A stretch of 64,000 nucleotides of DNA, taken from G963668345 sp965206025 (GTDB lineage: Bacteria > Acidobacteriota > Terriglobia > Bryobacterales > UBA6623). The position numbers and the translations under genes are program-made. Position 1 is the stretch's first letter; every line of letters begins with the position of its first letter. The stretch covers positions 372,001-436,000 of the forward strand of contig CBDBIU010000003.1 of assembly GCA_965206025.1 (NCBI GenBank). Direction: 5' to 3'. The notes under the pieces are model-generated. The model had not been told where the DNA came from. It saw only the letters and a program-made list of their open reading frames with translations, and did no database searches. Positions 9,668 through 18,556 of the stretch are shown here, piece after piece.

Positions 9668-10060
9668 CTACCAGATCCCGCAGAGAATCTCTCCGCCGAG
9701 GTTTTTCTCGCGGGCCTTGTTGCCCGTCATCAGCCCTTTCGAGGTGGTGAGGATATTGATCCCCATGCCGCCAATGACCCTCGGTATCTTTTTCGAGTTG
9801 GTGTACACGCGCCTTCCGGGTTTCGAGACCCTTTCGAGGTGGCTCATCACGGGAGTGTGGTCGGGATTGTAGCGAAGATACACTTTAATGACCTTCTTTT
9901 TGTCGTCCGTGGCTACGCGGAAGTTGGTGATATAGCCTTCTTCCTTCAAGATGCGGGCCATCTCGATCTTCGTTTTGGAGGCCGGCATTTCCACTTTGGA
10001 GTGCCGCGCCCCCAGGGCGTTGCGCACTCGCGTGAGCATGTCGGCAATCGGATCGGTCAT
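9668..10060 (-). CDS. rpsH: 30S ribosomal protein S8
   Basis: S8 binds the central domain of 16S rRNA. It has 130 residues, beginning MTDPIADMLTRVRNALGARH and ending with the conserved KARE-KNLGGEILCGIW region. It follows rpsN by 32 bp. Confidence 0.98.
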   Translation of the reverse strand: MTDPIADMLTRVRNALGARHSKVEMPASKTKIEMARILKEEGYITNFRVATDDKKKVIKVYLRYNPDHTPVMSHLERVSKPGRRVYTNSKKIPRVIGGMGINILTTSKGLMTGNKAREKNLGGEILCGIW

Positions 10061-10092
10061 CTAATTTCTCCTGGACTCCGCTTCCAACATTT

Positions 10093-10278
10093 CTACCAGC
10101 TACTCTTGACCACGCCGGGCAGTTCGCCCTCGAGGGCCAGCTGCCGGAAACAGATGCGGCAGAGCTCGAACTTTCGCAGGTATCCTCGGGGGCGGCCGCA
10201 GCGCTTGCACCGATTGCGGTGGCGACCGCTGAATTTCAGTTTCTTCGACTCCCGGGCGATCTTCGCTGTCGTGGCCAT
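10093..10278 (-). CDS. rpsN: 30S ribosomal protein S14, zinc-ribbon (type Z)
   Basis: A 61-residue S14. The short zinc-dependent form is recognised by CKRC and CRIC pairs (NRCKRCGRPRGYLRKFELCR). It sits in the spc operon between rplE and rpsH, the expected location. Confidence 0.97.
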   Translation of the reverse strand: MATTAKIARESKKLKFSGRHRNRCKRCGRPRGYLRKFELCRICFRQLALEGELPGVVKSSW

Positions 10279-10296
10279 AGGTTTCTCAAATTCAAT

Positions 10297-10896
10297 CTAG
10301 TTTTGGAAGGGCATTCCCATCGACCGCAGCAGGGACAGCGCCTCGGGATCGCTGGTGGCCGTGGTCACGATCGTCACGTTCATGCCCTTCATCTTGTCGA
10401 CCTTGGCATAGTCGATTTCGGGAAATATCAGGTGTTCGCGCAGGCCCAGGGTGTAGTTGCCGCGGCCGTCGAACGACTTGGTCGATATCCCTCGGAAATC
10501 ACGTACCCGCGGCAAGGCGATGCTGATCAGCCGGTCGAGGAACTCATACATGCGGTTGCCCCGCAGCGTGACGGCACAGCCGATCGCCATCCCCTGCCTC
10601 AATTTGAAGGCCGCCACGGACTTTCTGGCGCGGGTGACGACGGGTCTCTGGCCGGTAATACGCGCCAGCTCCGTCACCGCGGCATCCATCAGCCGAGCAT
10701 TCTGAATCGCTTCCCCGAGGCCGATGTTGAGGCGGATCATGGCCAGTTTCGGCACCGCCATGGAGCTCGAGTAGGAAAACTCCTTGGCCAGCGCGGGCCG
10801 AACCTCCTGGGCGTATTTTTGCTTCAGCCTCGGCGTCACCGGCGCGGTCTTCACCGCCGCCTCGCGTTCCGTTGGCTTTTTCTTGCCCTTCGCCAT
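10297..10896 (-). CDS. rplE: 50S ribosomal protein L5
   Basis: L5 binds 5S rRNA and P-site tRNA. I chose the ATG at 10896 (MAKGKKKPTE), giving 199 residues. It overlaps the rplX stop as TAATG, whereas the upstream open frame is antisense-like shadow of rplX. The basic N-terminal extension of about 20 residues is a little longer than usual. The core runs from RLKQKYAQEVRPALAKEF through RPVVTRARKSVAAFKLR to IFPEIDYAKVDKMKGMNV. Confidence 0.97.
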   Translation of the reverse strand: MAKGKKKPTEREAAVKTAPVTPRLKQKYAQEVRPALAKEFSYSSSMAVPKLAMIRLNIGLGEAIQNARLMDAAVTELARITGQRPVVTRARKSVAAFKLRQGMAIGCAVTLRGNRMYEFLDRLISIALPRVRDFRGISTKSFDGRGNYTLGLREHLIFPEIDYAKVDKMKGMNVTIVTTATSDPEALSLLRSMGMPFQN

Positions 10897-11228
10897 TACT
10901 TCTTTTCCAACGGATTGCCGCACTTGCGGCACACTCTGTTCGTGCGGCCATCGTCTTCGACTTGCTTGGCGACCCTTACCGGGCCGCAATTGGGGCAGAT
11001 CAGCATCACGTTGGAGAGATGAATCGGACCTTCTCGCTCGGCGATGCCGCCTTTGATCTGGCGCTGGGGGTTCGGCCGCACATGCTTTTTCACCATTTGG
11101 GCGTGTTCGACCAGCAGTCGTCCCCGCCTGGCGTCAATCTCCAGCACGCGCCCTTGCTTGCCCTTGTCGCGCCCGGCGATGACCTGCACGGTGTCGTTCT
11201 TGCGAATATTGGTACGCTTGGACGGCAA
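10896..11228 (-). CDS. rplX: 50S ribosomal protein L24
   Basis: L24 initiates large-subunit assembly. It has 110 residues with a KOW motif (VQVIAGRDKGKQGRVLEID). The C-terminal half has a CPNC and CRKC pair, indicating a zinc-binding form. It follows rplN by 13 bp. Confidence 0.97.
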   Translation of the reverse strand: MPSKRTNIRKNDTVQVIAGRDKGKQGRVLEIDARRGRLLVEHAQMVKKHVRPNPQRQIKGGIAEREGPIHLSNVMLICPNCGPVRVAKQVEDDGRTNRVCRKCGNPLEKK

Positions 11229-11241
11229 AACTCGCTCCCCC

Positions 11242-11610
11242 TTACAGGACCTCCGGAGCCAATGAAACGATCTTCATGAATTTCTTTTCCCGCAACTCCC
11301 TTGCCACCGGCCCGAACACGCGAGTACCCACCGGCTCGTGGACTTCGTTGATCAGCACGGCGGCATTCGAGTCGAAGCGAATATAGGTCCCGTCTCGCCG
11401 TCTGGTTTCCTTCCGCGTGCGAACGATGACCGCGCGGACGACCGCTCCCTTTTTCACGTTCGAGTCCGGGGTGGCCTCTTGCACCGAGGCTGTCACGACA
11501 TCCCCCAAGCCCGCCTTGCGGCCGGTGCTGCCGCCGTGCGGAAGGATACAGCGAATCCGCTTCGCCCCGGAATTGTCGGCCACGTCGAGCCGCGAGCGCA
11601 TGCCGATCAT
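11242..11610 (-). CDS. rplN: 50S ribosomal protein L14
   Basis: L14, 122 residues when started at the ATG at 11610, which overlaps the rpsQ stop as ATGA. The sequence MIGMRSRLDVADNSGAKRI is the family N-terminus. The longer frame upstream encodes unrelated residues in the shadow of rpsQ. The conserved GPVARELREKKFMKIVSLAPEVL closes the protein. Confidence 0.97.
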   Translation of the reverse strand: MIGMRSRLDVADNSGAKRIRCILPHGGSTGRKAGLGDVVTASVQEATPDSNVKKGAVVRAVIVRTRKETRRRDGTYIRFDSNAAVLINEVHEPVGTRVFGPVARELREKKFMKIVSLAPEVL

Positions 11611-11951
11611 TTGCTTTTTGGCTCCCCTCGCCCGGCACCGGCGCTCGTTTTCGGGGACTCTTCCTCCGCCGCGGCCGCTTGCCGGATGACCGTCGCCAAA
11701 CGCCAGCGCTTCGACTTGCTGAGCGGGCGGCACTCGACGATCCGCACTTGATCGCCCAACCGCGCGACTTCCTTTTCATCGTGGGCGTAGAACTTCTTCC
11801 TGCGCGTCACAATCCGGCGATAGAGCCGATGGGTCACCCGCCGGCGCACTTCGACGACGATCGTCTTGTTCATCTTGGTGGAGACGACCGTACCTACTTT
11901 CTGGGTCCGCCGGCCGGTTTGAAGCTCCATCTGCCCGCTCTCTGCCATCAA
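11607..11951 (-). CDS. rpsQ: 30S ribosomal protein S17 with C-terminal tail
   Basis: S17, an early-assembly OB-fold protein. It has 114 residues against the usual 80-90. The core is KVGTVVSTKMNKTIVVEVRR through RLGDQVRIVECRPLSKSKRW. The extra C-terminal 20-25 residues are Ala/Glu/Lys/Gly-rich and probably disordered. It overlaps rpmC and rplN by 4 bp on each side. Confidence 0.96.
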   Translation of the reverse strand: MMAESGQMELQTGRRTQKVGTVVSTKMNKTIVVEVRRRVTHRLYRRIVTRRKKFYAHDEKEVARLGDQVRIVECRPLSKSKRWRLATVIRQAAAAEEESPKTSAGAGRGEPKSK

Positions 11952-12157
11952 CCTTCTCGCTCTTGTTCGGAGGGCTTGCGCTCTTCCCGAACCGTTAGGA
12001 TTCGAGCCAGATCTTTCCTGAGTGCCCGATACTTCTTCACTCCGTCGGTCTGCCCCATGGAAATCTGAAAACGGAGACGAAACAACTGTTCCCGCGCCTC
12101 TCGTTCCTTAGCCGCCAACTCGGCGGGGTCGAGATCGCGAACCTGTTCCGCTTTCAT
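11948..12157 (-). CDS. rpmC: 50S ribosomal protein L29
   Basis: L29, at the nascent-chain exit. I chose the ATG at 12157 (MKAEQVRDLDPAEL), which overlaps the rplP stop as ATGA and gives 69 residues, the normal size. The signature REQLFRLRFQISMGQ and LARILTVREER are present. The longer upstream frame is shadow of rplP. Confidence 0.97.
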   Translation of the reverse strand: MKAEQVRDLDPAELAAKEREAREQLFRLRFQISMGQTDGVKKYRALRKDLARILTVREERKPSEQEREG

Positions 12158-12576
12158 CCCAATCCTCCCGACGTCCGCCTCACGAAACGGGCCGTCACCG
12201 GCAGTTTCTGAGCGGCCAGATGCATCGCCCGCTTCGCCAGATCCTCGGCAACGCCTTCTACCTCGAACATCACCCGGCCCGGGCGGACGACCGCCACCCA
12301 CTGCTCCGGCGCGCCCTTGCCTTTTCCCATCCGCGTTTCCGCGGGTTTCTTGGTGATCGGCTTGTCGGGAAAGATTCTGATCCAAAGCTTTCCGCCGCGT
12401 TTGATGTGGCGCGTAATGGCCACCCGCGCCGCTTCGATCTGCCGGTCGGTCACCCATCCAGTCGACATCGCCTTGAGGCCGAAATCGCCGAAGGCGAGCG
12501 ACGATCCGCGCCAGGCTTTGCCCGCGCGCCGACCCCGCTGCTGCTTGCGATACTTGACCTTTTTGGGCATCAACAT
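12154..12576 (-). CDS. rplP: 50S ribosomal protein L16
   Basis: L16, near the A site and peptidyl-transferase centre, 140 residues. Diagnostic parts are MPKKVKYRKQQRGRRAGKAW, GGKLWIRIFPDKPITKKPAE, and RMGKGKGAPEQWVAVV. A second ATG two codons in (12570) is also possible. It lies 34 bp after rpsC and overlaps rpmC. Confidence 0.98.
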   Translation of the reverse strand: MLMPKKVKYRKQQRGRRAGKAWRGSSLAFGDFGLKAMSTGWVTDRQIEAARVAITRHIKRGGKLWIRIFPDKPITKKPAETRMGKGKGAPEQWVAVVRPGRVMFEVEGVAEDLAKRAMHLAAQKLPVTARFVRRTSGGLG

Positions 12577-12610
12577 GGGCTATAGTCCTTGTCGCTGTTC
12601 GACCGCGATG

Positions 12611-13765
12611 CTATCCCTTGTCCCCGGTAGGCTCTTGCCCGGAAGGGGGTTTGTCCGCCTTTTCCGGTTCGTCCGAGGACGCCTCGCCGCCCGCCGGCAC
12701 GGACTCGTCTTCCGCCGACGCTCCAGTCGGTTGCTTCTCAGCGGCCGCTTGACTGGGTTTCTTGCCGGGAGCCGGTTGCTCTGTCGCGGCCTCGACAGCC
12801 CCCGGCTGGGCTTTCTGCTCGGCGGCCGGCGCCTGGCCGGCTTCTTCCGCGGCGGCCGCGGGGACTGGCTCCTCAACAGAGGGCGCCGGCTCCGGCTCCT
12901 TCGAGGCTCCCGTCTGTGCGGACTCCACAACGACCGGCGGCTGAACGGGCGCGGGGCCCGAGGCTCCCGGGCCGGGGGCCGTCGCGGCGGGAGCGGATGC
13001 GGCAACCCCGCCCCGAGTCCGGTCGACTGTCCGCGAAGCGCGAACTTTGTCCCTCTCCCGCTCGGCCGCGGACCGTGCCTCCCGACGGCGAGCCGGCTCG
13101 AGTTCCTCCTGGCCCCCCGCCCCTCGCAGCAGAGCCTTCTGGTCCAGAAGATCACCCTTATAGATCCAGCATTTGACGCCGATCACGCCGTAAGTCGTAT
13201 GGGCTTCTGAAAAACCGTAGTCCACATCCGCCCGCAAGGTTTGCAAGGGCAACCGTCCCTGCAGATACCACTCGCTGCGGGCGATCTCTCTGCCGTTGAG
13301 CCGTCCCGCCACCCAAACCTTGATCCCTTTGCATCCAAAGCGCAGGGCCGAGTCCACCGCTTTGCGCATAGCCCGACGAAAGGCTACCCGCTTGATAATC
13401 TGCAGGGCCACGGATTCGGAGACCAACTGGGCGTCGAGCTCCGGCCGATGCACCTCTTGGATGTCGATGTAGATCTCGCGCTGCGTGCTCTGCTGCAGCT
13501 CTTCCTTCAACTTTTCGATCTCCGAACCCCGGCGGCCGATGATGATGCCGGGCCGGGCCGTGCGGATCGTGATGCGCAGCCGATTGCCGGAACGATCGAC
13601 CTCGATCGAGCTGATGCCCGCCGCTTTCAGCCGCTTTCGCAGTGATGCCTTCAGCTTCAAGTCCTCATGAAGCAGCGCGGCGTAGCCGTGCTTGGCGAAC
13701 CAGCGGGAGCGCCAAGGCTTGGTGTACCCAAGACGAAATCCGTATGGATGTACTTTCTGTCCCAT
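12611..13765 (-). CDS. rpsC: 30S ribosomal protein S3 with very long disordered C-terminal tail
   Basis: S3 lines the mRNA entry tunnel. The core is normal: MGQKVHPYGFRLG at the N-terminus, a KH domain around residues 60-110 with PGIIIGRRGSEIEKLKEEL, and a C-terminal domain ending near WIYKGDLL (residue 206). The usual length is 210-240, but this protein has 384 residues. About 170 residues from position 215 on (12614-13123) are Ala/Pro/Glu/Lys/Gly-rich, low-complexity and probably disordered. There is no stop or frame change, and rplP follows 34 bp later, so the extension looks like genuine coding sequence. Confidence 0.96.
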   Translation of the reverse strand: MGQKVHPYGFRLGYTKPWRSRWFAKHGYAALLHEDLKLKASLRKRLKAAGISSIEVDRSGNRLRITIRTARPGIIIGRRGSEIEKLKEELQQSTQREIYIDIQEVHRPELDAQLVSESVALQIIKRVAFRRAMRKAVDSALRFGCKGIKVWVAGRLNGREIARSEWYLQGRLPLQTLRADVDYGFSEAHTTYGVIGVKCWIYKGDLLDQKALLRGAGGQEELEPARRREARSAAERERDKVRASRTVDRTRGGVAASAPAATAPGPGASGPAPVQPPVVVESAQTGASKEPEPAPSVEEPVPAAAAEEAGQAPAAEQKAQPGAVEAATEQPAPGKKPSQAAAEKQPTGASAEDESVPAGGEASSDEPEKADKPPSGQEPTGDKG

Positions 13766-13780
13766 GGTGGTCGGCCGTTT

Positions 13781-14128
13781 CTACTCGGAGTCTTCCTTCC
13801 CGTCGGAAACCGTGATGACAATGTGGCAGAGCCGATGCCGGTAACTGGAAGCCCGCCCCATCGCGGACGCCCGAAGCCGGGTTAATCGCGGCCCTTCGTT
13901 GACCAGAGCTTCTTGTACCACCAACTCATCCACGTCGACGTCGTCGGTGTTTTCCGCGTTGGCGATCGCCGACCGCAGGACCTTTTCCACTTGCGCCGCC
14001 ACACGCTTTTCGCTCGTCCGCAGAATGGTCAAGGCGTCCTCCGCGTCCCGGCCGCGGATTAAGTCCACGACCAGCCGCGCCTTCTGGGGCGAGACCCTGG
14101 CGTAATGGAGTTTAGCGGTCGCCTGCAT
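13781..14128 (-). CDS. rplV: 50S ribosomal protein L22
   Basis: L22, whose hairpin lines the exit tunnel, 115 residues. It begins MQATAKLHYARVSPQKARLV and contains RASAMGRASSYRHRLCHIVITVSD. It lies between rpsS (9 bp) and rpsC (15 bp). Confidence 0.98.
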   Translation of the reverse strand: MQATAKLHYARVSPQKARLVVDLIRGRDAEDALTILRTSEKRVAAQVEKVLRSAIANAENTDDVDVDELVVQEALVNEGPRLTRLRASAMGRASSYRHRLCHIVITVSDGKEDSE

Positions 14129-14137
14129 GTCCTTGCA

Positions 14138-14428
14138 TCACCTTTGCGCCGCGCGTCCGGACTTGGCCCCCCGATCCGCGTGGCCTCGGTAGGTTCGGGT
14201 CGGCGCGAACTCGCCGAGTTTGTGCCCCACCATGTTTTCCGTAATGAAGATGGGGATGAATTTCGATCCGTTGTGCACGGCGATCGTGTGACTCACCCAC
14301 TCGGGCAAAATCGTCGAGCGCCGGGACCAAGTCTTGACCACTTTTTTTTCCTTGACCCTCTCCATGGCGGCAAGCTTCTTGGCCAGGTGTTCGTCGTAGA
14401 ACGGCCCTTTTTTCAACGAGCGACCCAT
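14138..14428 (-). CDS. rpsS: 30S ribosomal protein S19
   Basis: S19 of the small-subunit head, 96 residues. Signatures are MGRSLKKGPFYDEHLAKK, KTWSRRSTILPEWVSHTIAV, and GHKLGEFAPTRTYRGHA. It follows rplB by 22 bp. Confidence 0.98.
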   Translation of the reverse strand: MGRSLKKGPFYDEHLAKKLAAMERVKEKKVVKTWSRRSTILPEWVSHTIAVHNGSKFIPIFITENMVGHKLGEFAPTRTYRGHADRGAKSGRAAQR

Positions 14429-14450
14429 TGATCTCCTCGCAATCCCCCTA

Positions 14451-15284
14451 CTATCCGCTCTTCCGTCCTCGGCGGGTGACGATATAGCGGTCCGTCCGGG
14501 GATTGTTGCGCGTCTTGAAACCTCGGGTCGGCTGGCCCCAAGGAGTGACGGGGTGGCGTCCGCCGGATGATTTTCCCTCGCCCCCGCCGTGCGGATGGTC
14601 CACCGGATTCATCGTCACGCCCCGGTTATGAGGGCGTCTGCCCAAATGGCGGCTGCGCCCCGCCTTGCCCAAGGAAATGTTGCCCTGGTCCGCGTTGCCG
14701 ACCTGCCCGACGGTCGCCATGCAATCCATCAACACCCGGCGGGTCTCGCCCGAGGGAAGCTTCAGTAGCGCGTAGTTGCCTTCCTTGGCAATCAGCCGGA
14801 CTCCCGTACCGGCCGCCCGCGCCATCTGCCCGCCTTTGCCGGGCCGCAGCTCGACGTTATGCACGACGGTCCCCGGCGGTATGTGGCGCATGGGCAGTGC
14901 GTTGCCCACCAGGATGTCGGCGTCAGGCCCGGACATGAGTTTCATGCCCACCTTCAAGCCTCCGGGCTGGAGAATGTAGCGCTTTCCCCCGTCGGCGTAA
15001 TGCAGCAGAGCGATATTCGCCGAGCGGTTCGGATCGTATTCGATCGACGCCACAACAGCCGGTACGCCGTGCTTCTCGCGCTTGAAATCCACCAGGCGGT
15101 AACGCCGCTTGTGGCCGCCGCCTCGGAACCAAATGCAGGTGCGGCCCTTATTGTTACGCCCGCCGGACTGCTTCTTGCCGGCCACGAGCGACTTCTCCGG
15201 CCGGTCGCGGGTCAACTCTTCCCGCGAGACGCTGGTCTGGAATCGTCTGGCGCTCGAGGTCGGCCGGTAGGTTTTGATGGGCAT
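14451..15284 (-). CDS. rplB: 50S ribosomal protein L2
   Basis: L2, needed for subunit joining and peptidyl transfer, 277 residues. I started it at the ATG at 15284 (MPIKTYRPTSSARRFQ), the family N-terminus; the frame extends upstream only as rplW shadow. GRNNKGRTCIWFRGGGHKRR and the C-terminal GVTMNPVDHPHGGGEGK signature are clear. It lies 11 bp after rplW. Confidence 0.98.
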   Translation of the reverse strand: MPIKTYRPTSSARRFQTSVSREELTRDRPEKSLVAGKKQSGGRNNKGRTCIWFRGGGHKRRYRLVDFKREKHGVPAVVASIEYDPNRSANIALLHYADGGKRYILQPGGLKVGMKLMSGPDADILVGNALPMRHIPPGTVVHNVELRPGKGGQMARAAGTGVRLIAKEGNYALLKLPSGETRRVLMDCMATVGQVGNADQGNISLGKAGRSRHLGRRPHNRGVTMNPVDHPHGGGEGKSSGGRHPVTPWGQPTRGFKTRNNPRTDRYIVTRRGRKSG

Positions 15285-15295
15285 CACTGGCTCCG

Positions 15296-15583
15296 CTAGA
15301 TCTGGGCGTACTCCACCATTTTTTCGCCTTCTCTGAGCTTGACGTAAGCTCTCTTCCAGTTGGGACGATAACCCGCGGAACGGCCGCGGCGGCGGAACTT
15401 GCCCCGGTAGTTCGCCGTGCGCACGTTCTCGACCTTCACGTTGAAAGCCTTCTGCACGGCGTTTTTGATGTCGGTCTTCGTCGCCTTCTGATGCACGCGG
15501 AAACACAGCGTACGTTGCAGCGCCCGCACCTCTTCGCTCTTTTCCGAAATCAGCGGCCCCCGGATCACCTCGTAGGGACTCAC
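15296..15583 (-). CDS. rplW: 50S ribosomal protein L23
   Basis: L23, the docking site for trigger factor and SRP at the tunnel exit. The chosen start is GTG at 15583, which overlaps the rplD stop as GTGA, giving 95 residues beginning VSPYEVIRGPLISEKS. The next upstream start would add six unconserved residues inside rplD. The core includes KTDIKNAVQKAFNVKVENV. Confidence 0.96.
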   Translation of the reverse strand: MSPYEVIRGPLISEKSEEVRALQRTLCFRVHQKATKTDIKNAVQKAFNVKVENVRTANYRGKFRRRGRSAGYRPNWKRAYVKLREGEKMVEYAQI

Positions 15584-16203
15584 GATAACACCTCGCAGCA
15601 ATGCTTGGCCGCCGGTTCGGCGATCAGCACCACCTCGGATCCCAGTAAGTGATAAGGGTGCAACTCGCGGCTGTTCATGAGACGGACACCGGGTATGTTG
15701 CGGCTCGACCGCCGCAAGTTTTCGTTGTCGCCGTTATCCACCAGCAACACCGATCCCGCAGCGTCCAAGCGGCCCAGGATCTGATTGAAATCCTTCGTCT
15801 TGGCGCTTGCCAGGGAAAATTCCTTGACCACCTTCAGCGCTCCGTCGTTCAGTCGAACCGTCAGGGCGGAGCGAAGCGCGCCGAGCAGCATCTTTTTCGG
15901 CAGGTGGTAGCTGTAGTCTCGCGGTGTCGGACCGTGGACGGTACCGCCGCCCCGCCAAAGGGGCGATCGAATCGAACCCGCCCGCGCCCGGCCCGTGCCC
16001 TTCTGACGCCAGGGCTTGCGGCCCGATCCTGAAACTTCGCTGCGAGTACGCACCTTATGTGTTCCCGCCCGGCGGCCGGCTTGATAGTGCCGCACGGCAT
16101 GATAGAGCAGGTCTTCGTTCACCGCCACACCGAAGACTTGATCCACCAGCTCCACGCTGCCCACGACGTTGTTTTCGAGATCAATGACGTCGACGGCGGG
16201 CAT
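15580..16203 (-). CDS. rplD: 50S ribosomal protein L4
   Basis: L4, 207 residues, with a long loop in the exit tunnel; in some bacteria it also represses the S10 operon. The loop region GSGRKPWRQKGTGRARAGSI is diagnostic. It starts 2 bp after rplC and overlaps rplW. Confidence 0.98.
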   Translation of the reverse strand: MPAVDVIDLENNVVGSVELVDQVFGVAVNEDLLYHAVRHYQAGRRAGTHKVRTRSEVSGSGRKPWRQKGTGRARAGSIRSPLWRGGGTVHGPTPRDYSYHLPKKMLLGALRSALTVRLNDGALKVVKEFSLASAKTKDFNQILGRLDAAGSVLLVDNGDNENLRRSSRNIPGVRLMNSRELHPYHLLGSEVVLIAEPAAKHCCEVLS

Positions 16204-16205
16204 CG

Positions 16206-16844
16206 TTATATCCTCGTTCGGTGGACGACGACGTAGCCGCCGCTGGGGCCCGGAACAGCCCCCTTCACCAAAATCACATTGTCGTCGACGTTGACTTCCA
16301 CGATCTCGAGATTGCGAGCCGTGACGCGAGCGTTCCCCATCCGGCCGGGCAGCCGGGTGCCCTTGAATACACGGGCGGGGTAAGAACTCTGCCCGATAGA
16401 TCCCGGCACTCTATGCGACATCGAACCGTGCGTGGCGGGACCGCCGCTGAAGCCGTGCCGTTTGACGACGCCTTGAAAACCGCGTCCCTTGCTATGGCCG
16501 ATCACGTCCACTTTTTCGGCCACCTGGAATTCTTCCGCCAAGACTCGGTCGCCGGGCTTGAGGTCACTCTCACCACCGGCGCCGCCTACTCTCAATTCTC
16601 GGAGAAAACGAGCCGGCTCGACGCCGGCTTTCTTGAAGTGTCCCGCCATGGGCCGCCTTACCCGATTGGGTTTCACGAACTCGACCAGGCCCAACTGCAC
16701 CGCGTCATAACCGTCCTTGGCGACCGTTTTGCGCTGCACGACGACACAGGGCCCCACCTTCAGCGCCGTTACCGGCACCACCTGCCCGTCAGGTCGGAAG
16801 ACCTGCGTCATGCCAACTTTTCTTCCTAGGATTCCCGGCGCCAT
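16206..16844 (-). CDS. rplC: 50S ribosomal protein L3
   Basis: L3, 212 residues, an early assembly protein near the peptidyl-transferase centre. It begins GILGRKVGMTQVF, and the KGRGFQGVVKRHGFSGGP signature is present. It lies 25 bp after rpsJ. Confidence 0.98.
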   Translation of the reverse strand: MAPGILGRKVGMTQVFRPDGQVVPVTALKVGPCVVVQRKTVAKDGYDAVQLGLVEFVKPNRVRRPMAGHFKKAGVEPARFLRELRVGGAGGESDLKPGDRVLAEEFQVAEKVDVIGHSKGRGFQGVVKRHGFSGGPATHGSMSHRVPGSIGQSSYPARVFKGTRLPGRMGNARVTARNLEIVEVNVDDNVILVKGAVPGPSGGYVVVHRTRI

Positions 16845-16869
16845 TGGCTTCTATGTGCAGTGCATGTGT

Positions 16870-17220
16870 CTAGCCGTCTCCGGCTTTGCCGGCTCCAGCT
16901 TTACTGGCTCCGAACGCTTTGATCTCAACGTCAACACCGGCCGGCAAATCGAGCCGCATCAGAGCGTCGACGGTATCCTGGGTCGGTTCCAAGATATCGA
17001 GTAGACGCTTGTGCGTGCGAACCTCGAACTGCTCCCGCGAGCGTTTGTCGGCGTGCGGCGAGCGCAGCACCGTGTATTTGTTCTTGACCGTCGGCAGCGG
17101 AATAGGTCCGGCGACAGTTGCGCCCGTACGCTTTGCCGTGGCGACGATTTCGCTCGTGGATTGATCGAGCACCCGGTAATCGTAGGCCTTGAGCCGGATA
17201 CGGATTCTTTCGTTTGCCAT
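16870..17220 (-). CDS. rpsJ: 30S ribosomal protein S10
   Basis: S10 (NusE), small-subunit head protein and antitermination partner of NusB. It has 116 residues; the core is RIRIRLKAYDYRVLDQSTSE and SPHADKRSREQFEVRTHKR. A 12-residue Gly/Ala/Lys tail extends it beyond the usual 102-105. It lies 6 bp after tuf, so str and S10 genes are fused into one unit. Confidence 0.98.
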   Translation of the reverse strand: MANERIRIRLKAYDYRVLDQSTSEIVATAKRTGATVAGPIPLPTVKNKYTVLRSPHADKRSREQFEVRTHKRLLDILEPTQDTVDALMRLDLPAGVDVEIKAFGASKAGAGKAGDG

Positions 17221-17226
17221 GGCTCT

Positions 17227-18414
<1,188 letters not shown>

Positions 18415-18556
18415 ACCCTTTCGTCCTCTCCGTGGCTATCGAACAGCACCGCTGCCGGATGCGGTCAAACGATCAAAGATCCGTCTGGCCGCGACCCTGG
18501 GGAAAGCCTCTCCGTTCGATTCCAGCTCCGTTGTCGCCGCCCGCTTGCGGAGCTTC

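Noticed and set aside
12317..13210. A 297-codon plus-strand frame opposite the S3 tail
   Set aside because: It reflects the composition of the Ala/Pro/Glu tail of S3; low complexity and no start signal.
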